Source: JAWVZS01 sp964507825
Lineage (GTDB): Archaea > Thermoproteota > Nitrososphaeria > Nitrososphaerales > Nitrosopumilaceae
DNA: 25,855 bases
Reading direction: 5' to 3'
Assembly: GCA_964507825.1 (NCBI GenBank)
Contig: CAZDQM010000033.1
Coordinates: forward strand, 1-25,855
How positions within the stretch are numbered: position 1 is the stretch's first letter; every line of letters begins with the position of its first letter. Made by a program: the position numbers and the translations under genes. Below the pieces are notes generated by a model. The model saw only the letters and a program-made list of their open reading frames with translations, ran no database searches and had not been told where the DNA came from. Positions 7,156 to 15,266 of this stretch are shown here, piece by piece.

Positions 7156-8541
7156 CTACTTTTCCTGATAATATTGATCCACGAACTTGTCCTTGACCTT
7201 GGTGAGCTCGTTTCTTGGCAGGTTTGATACCACCTTCCAGAGAATCGTCAGTGTCTCCTCAATGTTCCTGTTTTCATCCACGGCCTGGGACAGGAATTCC
7301 TTCTCAAACGTATCGCCCACGTCCATGTATTTTAGGTCAATCTCGGTCAATCCTGCCTTGCCGACTATACCGGCTAGCGCCCTTACTTCCTGCGCCCTAG
7401 AGTATGCATCATAGTTTTGATTTGAAATTTCGCCGTGATCATCACGCGTCCTTCCCTCTCCTATCCCGTCCTTCATCAGCCTGCTAAGACTCATCAGTAT
7501 GTTAACCGGTGGATAAACGCCCTGCCTGAAGAGATCCCTTCCAAGCACAATCTGTCCCTCCGTGATATAGCCGGTAAGATCCGGGATTGGATGGGTGATG
7601 TCATCAGACGGCATGGACAGGATTGGGACCTGGGTTACGCTTCCTTTCTTGCCCACAAGCTTTCCGGCCCTCTCATAAATGGTTGAAAGGTCAGTGTAAA
7701 GGTATCCCGGATAGCCTTTTCTTCCCGGCACCTCTTCTCTGGCCGCACTGATTTCCCTAAGCGCCTCTGCATAATTTGTCATGTCCGTCAGAATGACTAG
7801 GACGTGCATGCCTAGATCAAATGCTAGATATTCTGCAACCGTTAATGCAACGCGCGGGGTGATGATTCTCTCAATCGCGGGATCATCTGCTAGATTGAGG
7901 AATAGTACGCTTCTTTTAAGCGCGCCTGACTCTTCAAGGCTTCTCTTAAAGTATTCTGCCTCGCTGTACTGCACTCCAATGGCCGCAAAGACCACTGCAA
8001 AATCATCATCCGTGCCTATTACAGATGCCTGTCTTGCAATTTGTGCCGCCAATATGTTATGCGACATGCCGGAGCCTGAAAAGATTGGCAGCTTCTGGCC
8101 CCGTACAAGGGTGATCATTCCGTCAATGACGGAGACGCCGGTTTGAATAAAGTCCTTGGGGTACTCTCTTTGTTCTGGGTTCATCGGTTCACCGTTGATA
8201 TCAATGAACTTGTCAGCAATGGGATCCGGCAGTCCGTCCTTTGGCCTGCCTAGTCCGTCAAAGACCCTGCCAAGTACCTCCCGGGATACCGGCATTTCCA
8301 TGACCTTGCCGACGAACTTTGCCTTGGTTCCGGCAACCGACAGCCCTGTCGTGCCCTCAAAGACCTGCACGATTGCCTTGCCGTTTCCAACCTCTAGAAC
8401 CTTTCCTAGCCTGCGCTCGCCGTCCTTTGTTTCGACCTCGACTAGCTCGTCAAACGCGGCGCTCTCAACATCATCTACAATTACCAAGGGGCCTTTGATT
8501 TCTGCAATCTTGCTGTACTGGATGCCGCCCTGTGTAGTCAA
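7156..8541 (-). CDS. atpB: A-type ATP synthase subunit B (non-catalytic)
   Basis: 461 aa. An N-terminal beta-barrel (about 1-75) is followed by a RecA-like domain and a helical C-terminus. In place of a Walker A lysine it has IFSGSGMSHN, the mark of the non-catalytic B subunit; AEALREISAAREEVPGRKGY is the family signature. The start is TTG at 8541, overlapping the atpA stop in the sequence TTGA, so translation is coupled. B alternates with A in the hexameric head. Confidence 0.96.
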   Translation of the reverse strand: MTTQGGIQYSKIAEIKGPLVIVDDVESAAFDELVEVETKDGERRLGKVLEVGNGKAIVQVFEGTTGLSVAGTKAKFVGKVMEMPVSREVLGRVFDGLGRPKDGLPDPIADKFIDINGEPMNPEQREYPKDFIQTGVSVIDGMITLVRGQKLPIFSGSGMSHNILAAQIARQASVIGTDDDFAVVFAAIGVQYSEAEYFKRSLEESGALKRSVLFLNLADDPAIERIITPRVALTVAEYLAFDLGMHVLVILTDMTNYAEALREISAAREEVPGRKGYPGYLYTDLSTIYERAGKLVGKKGSVTQVPILSMPSDDITHPIPDLTGYITEGQIVLGRDLFRQGVYPPVNILMSLSRLMKDGIGEGRTRDDHGEISNQNYDAYSRAQEVRALAGIVGKAGLTEIDLKYMDVGDTFEKEFLSQAVDENRNIEETLTILWKVVSNLPRNELTKVKDKFVDQYYQEK

Positions 8542-10316
8542 TGGCTGACCTTCACTCCCATAATGCTGTTGAATTGTTGGTCCATGTCGGTTGCCAGCTG
8601 ATCCAGCTTGGCCATTTCATCATCCTTGATCTCCATTCTGGCCTTTAGAATGGAAGAGATTACGGGCATTGCACGTATATCTGCTAGACCCGCGCCCTCC
8701 TTGAGCGCCTGGTTGCCGCGCTTGTAAAAGTCAACCAATAGTTTCAACAGCTTGAACTGCTTTTCGGTACTACAATAGGTATCCACATCATCAAATGAGT
8801 TTTGTTGCAAGAGTCCAATCTTTACCATCCTAGCCACCTCAAGAATCAGCTTTTCCTCGTCCGGCAGGGCCTCTGGGCCAAGGAGTCGGACTATCTCCTT
8901 GAGCGTATCCTCCCTCTGCAGGACGCCGTATGCCTCACTTCTAAGGGCGAACCATTCATCGTTGACGTTCTCGCCCCACCATTTTGCAATGTCTGCAAGG
9001 TATCCAGAGTAGCTGTTCATCCAGTTAATTGATGGATAGTGCCTAGAGTATGCAAGTTTTGCATCTAGCGCCCAGAATGTCTTGATGAACCTCATCGTAT
9101 GTGTCGTAACCGGCTCTGTAAAGTCCCCACCGGATGGGGATACTGCGCCTACAAGCGTTACAGAGCCGTCCCTGTCTGGACTGCCGACTGCACGAACACG
9201 CCCTGCCCTCTCATAGAATTCTGCCAGCCTAGATGCAAGGTACGACGGATAGCCTTCTTCTGCGGGCATCTCCTCAAGCCGGCCGCTCATCTCCCTGAGT
9301 GCCTCGGCCCACCTGCTTGTAGAGTCCGCTACAAGGACCACGTCCTTGCCCATGTCCCTGTAATACTCTGCAATTGTCACACCCGTGTAAATGCTTGCCT
9401 CCCTTGCCGCCACAGGCATGTTACTCGTGTTGGCCACAAGAACTGTTCTGTCCATGAGTGGCTTGCCGGTTCTTGGATCCTTTAATTCCGGAAATTCTAC
9501 TAGTACCTCAGTCATTTCATTGCCACGCTCGCCGCACCCAATGTATACGACAACCTGGGAATCGGCCCACTTGGCAATCTGGTGGAGTGTCACCGTCTTT
9601 CCGGTACCAAACGCGCCGGGAATCGAACCGGTACCGCCCTTTGCGATCGGGAAAAACGTGTCAATCACACGCTGCCCGGTGATGAGCGGGACGGTCGGAT
9701 CATACCGTGTCCTGTACGGACGCGGTTTTCTTACCGGCCATTTTTGGTACATCTTGATGGGAGTAGTCTGTCCATCCTTCTCGGTTGTTGCCAGATCGGT
9801 CTCCAAATCATACTCTCCCTCGGGAACAATGTTGGTAACCTTGCCGCCCGGGTGATCAGGTGATGCCATTATGCTGTGATCGATTAGATCGGTCTCTTGA
9901 ACCACGCCGATGACATTTCCGGGTTGTATTTGATCGCCTACGTTGACACTTGGTATAAAGTGGTATTTTTTAGTCATGTCGATCGGTGTTGTGGTAATCC
10001 CCCTTCCAATGAACGAGCCGGACGCCTTTGAGAGCTCTTTTAGCGGTCTTTGAATTCCATCGTAAATCTGACCGATGATGCCGGGTCCCAGCATGACGCT
10101 TAGCGGGTTGCCGGTGCCAATGACGGGCTCGCCGGGCTTTAAGCCGCTAGTTGACTCGTAAACCTGAATAAATGCAACATCACCCGTGAGGCGGATGACC
10201 TCGCCGATTAGCTTTGAATCACCTACAACTACGGTTTCATACATCTTGGCTTCTGACATTCCGTCTGCTCTGACAGCAGGACCGCTGATCCAAACAATTC
10301 TGCCTTGTGCTACCAT
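8538..10316 (-). CDS. atpA: A-type ATP synthase subunit A (catalytic)
   Basis: 592 aa, full length. Domains: N-terminal barrel, the A-specific non-homologous insert (about 110-200), the nucleotide-binding domain and C-terminal helices. Walker A is GAFGTGKT with K239; the catalytic Glu lies in GCGERGNEM (E262); LVADSTSRWAEALREMSGRL is the conserved signature. It makes or hydrolyses ATP at the A/B interface. The ATG follows the atpE stop by 1 nt, and the 3' end overlaps atpB. Confidence 0.97.
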   Translation of the reverse strand: MVAQGRIVWISGPAVRADGMSEAKMYETVVVGDSKLIGEVIRLTGDVAFIQVYESTSGLKPGEPVIGTGNPLSVMLGPGIIGQIYDGIQRPLKELSKASGSFIGRGITTTPIDMTKKYHFIPSVNVGDQIQPGNVIGVVQETDLIDHSIMASPDHPGGKVTNIVPEGEYDLETDLATTEKDGQTTPIKMYQKWPVRKPRPYRTRYDPTVPLITGQRVIDTFFPIAKGGTGSIPGAFGTGKTVTLHQIAKWADSQVVVYIGCGERGNEMTEVLVEFPELKDPRTGKPLMDRTVLVANTSNMPVAAREASIYTGVTIAEYYRDMGKDVVLVADSTSRWAEALREMSGRLEEMPAEEGYPSYLASRLAEFYERAGRVRAVGSPDRDGSVTLVGAVSPSGGDFTEPVTTHTMRFIKTFWALDAKLAYSRHYPSINWMNSYSGYLADIAKWWGENVNDEWFALRSEAYGVLQREDTLKEIVRLLGPEALPDEEKLILEVARMVKIGLLQQNSFDDVDTYCSTEKQFKLLKLLVDFYKRGNQALKEGAGLADIRAMPVISSILKARMEIKDDEMAKLDQLATDMDQQFNSIMGVKVSH

Positions 10317-10317
10317 T

Positions 10318-10917
10318 TTAATTTCCTAATCCGAATTTGAATGCAATCTCTTTCCTTATTAAAGGCTTCAGACGGTCTAGCCGGGCATCGAGTGTATTAT
10401 CAAATGTTGTGGAGCCATCCCTTGATTTTACCTGAACGCCGCCCATGCAGTCAATTGTCTCTGATGACAGTTCGGCTCCGGAAAACTGCGAGAGGTTGGA
10501 TTGTACTAGAGATCTGTCCTTGTCATTACATAGAACTATGATGTCAGAGGTGCCCAAAATTTTAACGGATTCGTCCAAGAGTGCGGCGATTAGTGCAGAA
10601 TAGCTGTCATTTCGTTCCGTATTCGTGATTTGATCGATTGCCTTTGCAAATGCCCTGTCGACGGATTTCTCGACTAGAACCAGCTGCTTGTTGCGCGCTT
10701 CTAGGTCGGCACTACCAACGATCTGTTTTTCGATCTTTTCTGCCTCTTTTTTGCCGTCCGCAATGATCCTGTCGTATTCATCATCTAGCACGGCAACTGC
10801 ATCATCGAGTGTCTTGGTAGAGTTTTCAAGCGTTTCTTGTAATTTTGATGTAATACTGGCCTCCGTCTGGTCTAGAATCTTGCCTATGGTACGTTCTAGT
10901 GCAACATCTGAGGTCAA
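10318..10917 (-). CDS. atpE: A-type ATP synthase subunit E (peripheral stalk)
   Basis: 199 aa. A long charged N-terminal helix (about 20-110, rich in Glu, Lys and Asp) is followed by a C-terminal globular head ending RLKPLIRKEIAFKFG, as in subunit E of A/V-ATPases, which links the head to subunit I through the peripheral stalk. The TTG start at 10917 is supported by a TATA-like ATTAAAATC 24-32 nt upstream. It is the first gene of the minus-strand cluster E-A-B-D-small gene-K. Confidence 0.9.
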   Translation of the reverse strand: MTSDVALERTIGKILDQTEASITSKLQETLENSTKTLDDAVAVLDDEYDRIIADGKKEAEKIEKQIVGSADLEARNKQLVLVEKSVDRAFAKAIDQITNTERNDSYSALIAALLDESVKILGTSDIIVLCNDKDRSLVQSNLSQFSGAELSSETIDCMGGVQVKSRDGSTTFDNTLDARLDRLKPLIRKEIAFKFGLGN

Positions 10918-10940
10918 TAATTTGCAGTCTTGGTATAATG

Positions 10941-10949
10941 GATTTTAAT
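10941..10949 (-). promoter_or_regulatory. Promoter element ATTAAAATC of atpE
   Basis: ATTAAAATC on the minus strand lies 24-32 nt before the TTG of atpE. The same 9-mer stands at almost the same distance before atpI and atpC. It is the likely TATA box of the six-gene unit. Confidence 0.6.
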
Positions 10950-10973
10950 GTTTGGGAATTCTGTAGACTGATC

Positions 10974-10999
10974 ATGCATCTGACGACCTGACCTTGTAC
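10974..10999 (+). repeat. Dispersed 26-bp repeat, copy 1 (left edge of island)
   Basis: The unit begins ATGCATCTGAC and ends GACCTGACCTTGTAC. The 17-bp core ACGACCTGACCTTGTAC is identical to copy 4 (25442-25458). Copy 2 (12972-12997) is inverted relative to this one, so copies 1 and 2 face each other across the island between atpE and atpI. Confidence 0.75.
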
Positions 11000-11056
11000 C
11001 ATCACTGAAAAATGCGGTACGATGCTCATAGTTGTCGTATATTACCAGCAGCTCGC

Positions 11057-11313
11057 TTACAATACTGCGTTCTGTATATCACAGAATGTTTCGATATATG
11101 TCGTTCCAAGAAGCCACATTATCATTAACAGGGTGTGGACATCCATCTTCGGGATCCCTCTTGCATCACGTGCTGATTTGCTTAGTATCTCCCGTAGCCG
11201 GGGCCTAGACTGTTTTCCATAGCGGCCGTTAAACTCCCGCGCCACGAGTGGGCTAGTACGGACCTAAGAACGTCCATCGCATTGTCCACAAGATCTTTGT
11301 TAGTTGATGCCAT
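11057..11313 (-). pseudogene. Frameshifted small ORF of unknown function
   Basis: From an ATG at 11313 the first frame reads MASTNKDLVDNAMDVL. After a one-base frame change near 11262 the second frame continues RTSPLVAREFNGRYGKQSRP and on through LREILSKSARDARG to a stop at 11057, with a hydrophobic C-terminal stretch (TLLMIMWLLGTTYIE). Joined, the two make a coherent protein of about 83 aa, which suggests a broken gene rather than two small ones. It starts 22 nt after the HEPN stop, so it may have belonged to the same unit. I do not recognise the family. Confidence 0.4.
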
Positions 11314-11334
11314 GTCATCCACATCCTACGTCTC

Positions 11335-11741
11335 CTAGATAAGGATACTACGATTTTTAAATTCCATAGCCACCAAGTCACAAACTGAATGCGCCAGTGA
11401 CCTTGCCCCGACTGCATCCTCATGGGTAGGCTCAGGCCAGTCACCAGGGTATCGGGCGTTAATGTTCCAAGCAGTCAGCTCAGACAGGGTTACATGTTTG
11501 CTTTTTACGATCCAAGTTCTGGGAAGTATGTCAAGCAGGGTGTTCAAGTCATGAGTCCGCGGAAAGCGGATCTTTTCCAATACCAGTGCGGCTTTTATGG
11601 CCTTTTCTGCGGCCTGTTGACATAACCAGCAGGCGAGCTGGGTTTTTTGTTTATCAAGTACGTTGCGTCTGTGAGATCCTTGTTTGAATACCGTAACCAT
11701 CGCAGTGCAACGTCTTCTACATTGGAGTTAGTTTTTTTCAT
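11335..11741 (-). pseudogene. HEPN-domain protein (toxin-like), -1 frameshift at an A6 run
   Basis: The gene starts at an ATG (11741) overlapping the last 14 nt of the MNT gene and reads MKKTNSNVEDVALRWLRYSN, then KDLTDATYLINKK. At six consecutive A (minus strand; 11643-11648) the frame must slip by -1 to continue as TQLACWLCQQAAEKAIKAAL, then THDLNTLLDILP and NARYPGDWPEPTHEDA to the TAG at 11335. W-L-x-x-A, QQAAEKAIKA, THDL and RYPGD are hallmarks of HEPN proteins paired with MNT nucleotidyltransferases. The classical R-x4-6-H ribonuclease motif is not obvious (RSLAH is R-x3-H). Either the toxin is inactivated or the A6 run allows slippage; sequence alone cannot decide. Confidence 0.75.
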
Positions 11742-12045
11742 ACATAATCTTTCCTTCTTGAAGAGCCTCATAGGTTATGGTCCCTACCACGCCACCCTCG
11801 CGCTCGATCTCCCCCGGAGTGACCACTATGATGTCCTTGCTGACGGGTACATCCCTCAGCGAGTCAAGAATCTCCACCGTAGTCCGGTGTTTGTTTGGAA
11901 TGTGGTTTAGCACAACCATCAGATCCACATCACTTGACTCGTTCGTGCCGCCACGCGCCTGGGAGCCAAAAAGTATGATGCGGCTTGGATGAAACCGTTC
12001 GACTATGCGATCGACCATGATGGGTATGAGCTCAGCGATTGTCAT
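11728..12045 (-). CDS. Minimal nucleotidyltransferase (MNT), antitoxin of a HEPN-MNT pair
   Basis: 105 aa, intact and of usual length. The DNA polymerase beta-like motif FGSQARGGTNESSDVDL has G27-S28 and metal-binding D39 and D41, followed by the typical strand VVLNHIP. In characterised HEPN-MNT modules the MNT protein adds AMP to the HEPN toxin and silences it. The ATG overlaps the end of the upstream methylase remnant, and the 3' end overlaps the HEPN start, so all three were once coupled. An intact antitoxin beside a frameshifted toxin is the survivable order of decay. Confidence 0.88.
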   Translation of the reverse strand: MTIAELIPIMVDRIVERFHPSRIILFGSQARGGTNESSDVDLMVVLNHIPNKHRTTVEILDSLRDVPVSKDIIVVTPGEIEREGGVVGTITYEALQEGKIMYEKN

Positions 12046-12911
12046 ACATTCTCATCCCCTCAGGCACCGACGTCGATACAACCTCCCTTGAAAGTCGGGC
12101 GATTTCCGGCCAGCTCTGGACCAGCGCGTTATAGCTACGTGCCTCTTGAGCATAATTCTTTTGCTTGCACATGTGAGAGTCGATATGCAAGTTCCCTAAC
12201 ATTCACTGCAACAGAGCCAAGTCTGGCCATCCGGCTTGCCGCAGCAGGTTCGCCCTCTTCAAGCACACGTATCATGTGATGTGTAGCCTCTCATATCGTA
12301 AATCTCTTGTCCTTTTTTGGATCCCAGTCTTTTGGCATCTCTGCAGGCCGTAGCAGAACCTTTCCTGCATCAGATGCGAGTATGCCTGCGTCTATCATGC
12401 CTTCCACGCCGGTGTTTTTTGCCTTGGAGAGTGTCTCGGCTAGCCCAAAGGCCCCATCACCAAAGCGATACTGCTCAAACCAGCCCAAGGCCCATCGGGT
12501 ATCTGCGTCAAAGTCGCCTTCTTGCTCGGCCAGAACCTCATCTAGCGTTTGGTTGATTAGAACGAGGGCATCACGCACTGTCAGGGCATTTCCATCGGCA
12601 TTCAAGACCTCGGCGTGCCTAGTGAATATGGACATGTCCGGGCCTATCGAGGCCTAGGCAAGATCTACAGGAGTAATGTTTCCGGCCTGCATATGGCGCA
12701 ACGCGTCCGATAGTTCCGTTCTGAGGGCGCTGACAAACTCCCTGCATGCTACAACGGGGGCGTCAGGGGGACGGATCCGGTAGACCAGTATGATCGATGA
12801 TGCCAGTGCATTCGTACTCAAGGCATTGGATCGTGCAGAACGTTCTGTCTGCATGGGCCACGTACCCACTATTTGAAATCCGGTATATACCAAGGCCGAA
12901 AGTATAGTAGG
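12032..12911 (-). pseudogene. C-terminal remnant of a DUF1156-type adenine-specific DNA methylase
   Basis: Three neighbouring open segments on the minus strand join into one reading. 12654-about 12911: LVYTGFQIVGTWPMQTERSA, then SNALASSIILVYRIRPPDAP, to GNITPVDLA. After an in-frame TAG: ASIGPDMSIFTRHAEV, LTVRDALVLINQTLDEVLAE, FDADTRWALGWFEQYRFGDG, ETLSKAKNTG, to DKRFTI. After an in-frame TGA: EATHHMIRVLEEGEPAAASR and VNVRELAYRLSHV; then a frameshift near 12165 leads to KQKNYAQEARSYNALVQSWP, ending MRMYDNR. From memory this order matches the C-terminal third of DUF1156 methylases, with TAG in place of a Gln codon and TGA in place of a Trp codon. The catalytic domain is missing. The first residues (about 12895-12911) are uncertain. 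Confidence 0.75.
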
Positions 12912-12971
12912 GTTTATGCGTAATCGACTAGAAAAATTTGTTCAACTAATAACATACTATGTAGTACGAAA

Positions 12972-13016
12972 GTACAAGGTCAGGTCTACTAATGCATTAT
13001 ACCTGAAATTTCAAAA
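12972..13016 (-). repeat. Dispersed repeat, copy 2, extended (right edge of island)
   Basis: On the minus strand the 26-bp unit (12972-12997) reads ATGCATTAGTAGACCTGACC, then TTGTAC. It is preceded by TTTTGAAATTTCAGGTATA (12998-13016), 19 bp that are identical in copy 3 (21430-21448), so copies 2 and 3 share a unit of about 45 bp. It is inverted relative to copies 1, 3 and 4. It lies about 60 bp beyond the methylase remnant and about 100 bp before atpI. The rest of 12912-13116 holds no gene that I can see. Confidence 0.75.
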
Positions 13017-13086
13017 CGAATAACACATTCGGGCATGAATCCTGAATCAGCCTGAGTGTGTACTTCTGGAGCGGTTTTGGAAAGGT

Positions 13087-13095
13087 ATTAAAATC
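13087..13095 (+). promoter_or_regulatory. Promoter element ATTAAAATC of atpI
   Basis: ATTAAAATC lies 22-30 nt before the TTG at 13117. The spacing supports a leaderless transcript and the TTG start rather than the internal ATG at 13135. The same 9-mer precedes atpE and atpC. Confidence 0.6.
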
Positions 13096-13116
13096 TAAGA
13101 AAGATGGACGGATGTA

Positions 13117-15219
13117 TTGACGGTAGCGGATCTTATGCTTGGTAGTGTGATCTTGCCGAGGAGTGAGTCGCCGCAGGCAATCTCCAAGCTAGCAGAGTTT
13201 GAGTGGTTCCACAAGATTGACACCGATAATGATCTGATTACCCCCGAGGTGGATGACCTGCTTCTCAGGGCTCAAAAGACCTGGCAGGACATTGACGAGG
13301 TGGTAAAGGGGCTCGGAATCCCGCCGACGGTGGGAATCCTTGAGATTCTGTTCAAGGGTACAGTAATCAAGAAGAAGGATTACGAGGTCGGTGAGATCGA
13401 GGACATGGTCACGGATCTAGAAAGGCAGGCCCCCACAATTATCAAGAAACCGGCAAAACTGCTAGCAGATGATGCAGATACAAGGCGCGGCCTAGAAGAG
13501 TATACCACCCTCAAGGATGCGCTAAGAGTCGTCAAGCGGCTAAAGGTCGACCTGTCCGGATTCGGCCTGATGAGATATTTCTATACCAACCTGTTTGTAA
13601 TCAACAAGCAGGATTACGAGGAGATCAAAAGGACGTTAGATGATATTACACTGTACAAGTACGACCTAGATGGCAAAGAATACTCTGCCGTCTTGGTAAT
13701 TTCAACGACCGAAGACTCTGAAAAGGTCCTAAAGGTGATGCGCAGCTTTAATGCAAATCCCTTTGTCATTCCGGAGGGAATGCCGCAGGTCCCAAGCGAG
13801 GCATACGCGCTAACAGAGTCAAAGATAAAGGAGTTGTCGGCCAAGAAAAAATCGATCTCAAAGGAGATCCGGGAAACGGTCAAAAAGGCAAGGAGGGACA
13901 TACTGGCAATCCATGAAACGGCCATGGTTGCAAAGGATGTGCTAGAGTCCGTCAGAAAACCAGGCGGAACCAAGAACTTTGCAGTAATTCAGGGGTATAT
14001 TCCAAAATCCATGGAGGGAAAATTCAAAAAGGTTGCTGGTAAGTGGACCGTTGTCTCCGAGGAAATCACCGATCCAAAGTTGCTAAAAGACGCGCCCACG
14101 TTGTTTGAGAACAAGCGGTTTGTGAGGACGTTTGAGGTAATCACCCAGAGTCAGGGCATTCCAAGGAAGGGTGAGGCAGATCCTACCCCAATGATTGCCC
14201 TGATGTGGCCCATATTCTATGGTATAATGTTTGCCGACGTGGGTCACGGACTCTTGCTCATGGGAATGGGGCTGTTGTTCAAGGTAAAGGGGCAGGGCAT
14301 CCTCTCAAGATGGGGGATGCTCATTGCAATCTCCGGTGCGGCGTCGGCAATAGCAGGCGTAGGAGCCGGGGAGGCGTTTGGATATCACATTGATCACCTA
14401 CAACCGTTCGAGGCGCTTCTAGAAGAGGGCGGGCCGTTGCATGCGGTCAGCTGGCTGGTCGGAATGATTAGTGTTGCAGAGCTGACATTTGACCAGGTCA
14501 TTGACATACTCAAGGTATCCTTGTTCCTTGGAATAATTCACCTTGTCTGGGCCATGATTTTGAGAATCAGGGTCCTGCTAAAACACGGACACAGGTTTGT
14601 AGCATTTACGGAGGCAGTTCCAAACATCACGCTGTATGGCGGGATTGTAGTCATCATGATGTGTGCCATCGGTTCAAACTATGATGTAATGAACATGTAT
14701 TCGCAAGTGCATCAGGAGGACGTCCCGTGGGTTACAATGTTCCTTGGCGACTGGGCAAAGGTCTGGATCATCACAAGAATCGCAGTGGTCATCGTGCTGG
14801 CATCAATGGTTCTTATGATGGTTGGCGGTATAATGCATGCAAAAAAGCATCCCGAGGAAGGGGGTAGCGCTGCAAACGTAGTCATGGAGGTCCTGTTAGG
14901 CAAGACCGTGGAGAGTCTGGCGCATACAATCAGCTATGCGCGCCTTGGAATCATGCTGCTTGTGCACGCGGCACTATTGCTCACAGTGAATAATGCGTAC
15001 GGATCGCTTGGAGGTATTGAATCCCCCGGCGCATGGGCGATGATCATAGGAGGAAACCTAGGAATCATGATGATTGAGGGGTTGATCGTATACATCCAGT
15101 CACTTAGGCTGCACCTGTATGAGTTCTTTACAAAGTGGTACTCGGGCGGGGCGCGTCCGTTCAGACAGATCCGGCCGGAACTGATTTACAACCAGTTTCG
15201 CTGGAAGGTCAAAGACTAG
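13117..15219 (+). CDS. atpI: A-type ATP synthase subunit I (membrane stator, a-subunit)
   Basis: 700 aa, TTG start. The N-terminal half (about 1-340) is a soluble, partly coiled-coil arm (for example the Lys-rich helix around 230-275) that contacts the peripheral stalk. The C-terminal half (about 350-690) carries the membrane helices forming the ion half-channels next to the c-ring. The essential Arg is R609 in SYARLGIML; a second conserved Arg (R664) lies in SLRLHLYEFFTKWYSG. It was probably divergent from atpE before the 2-kb island inserted. It is convergent with the rhodanese gene. Confidence 0.94.
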   Translation: MTVADLMLGSVILPRSESPQAISKLAEFEWFHKIDTDNDLITPEVDDLLLRAQKTWQDIDEVVKGLGIPPTVGILEILFKGTVIKKKDYEVGEIEDMVTDLERQAPTIIKKPAKLLADDADTRRGLEEYTTLKDALRVVKRLKVDLSGFGLMRYFYTNLFVINKQDYEEIKRTLDDITLYKYDLDGKEYSAVLVISTTEDSEKVLKVMRSFNANPFVIPEGMPQVPSEAYALTESKIKELSAKKKSISKEIRETVKKARRDILAIHETAMVAKDVLESVRKPGGTKNFAVIQGYIPKSMEGKFKKVAGKWTVVSEEITDPKLLKDAPTLFENKRFVRTFEVITQSQGIPRKGEADPTPMIALMWPIFYGIMFADVGHGLLLMGMGLLFKVKGQGILSRWGMLIAISGAASAIAGVGAGEAFGYHIDHLQPFEALLEEGGPLHAVSWLVGMISVAELTFDQVIDILKVSLFLGIIHLVWAMILRIRVLLKHGHRFVAFTEAVPNITLYGGIVVIMMCAIGSNYDVMNMYSQVHQEDVPWVTMFLGDWAKVWIITRIAVVIVLASMVLMMVGGIMHAKKHPEEGGSAANVVMEVLLGKTVESLAHTISYARLGIMLLVHAALLLTVNNAYGSLGGIESPGAWAMIIGGNLGIMMIEGLIVYIQSLRLHLYEFFTKWYSGGARPFRQIRPELIYNQFRWKVKD

Positions 15220-15266
15220 AATTATCCGCATTCCATATCATGTTAAGATAGATTCTGTGGCCGGAA

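Noticed and set aside
8802..9855. Several open frames on the plus strand opposite atpA
   Set aside because: They mirror a highly conserved gene on the other strand and show no motifs, start signals or TATA boxes of their own.
12291..12635. A stand-alone 114-aa protein on the minus strand
   Set aside because: Its sequence continues in register on both sides across single stop codons into the same methylase domain, so it is a segment of a pseudogene.
12654..12893. A stand-alone 79-aa protein on the minus strand
   Set aside because: It is the upstream segment of the same DUF1156 remnant, ended by a TAG where a Gln codon is expected.
12032..12911. Recoding of TAG/TGA as an amino acid (several in-frame TAG/TGA in the methylase and transposase)
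   Set aside because: TAG and TGA act as normal stops in intact genes here (for example pyrI ends with TAG and atpD with TGA), and the interrupted genes also carry frameshifts, so decay is the simpler explanation.
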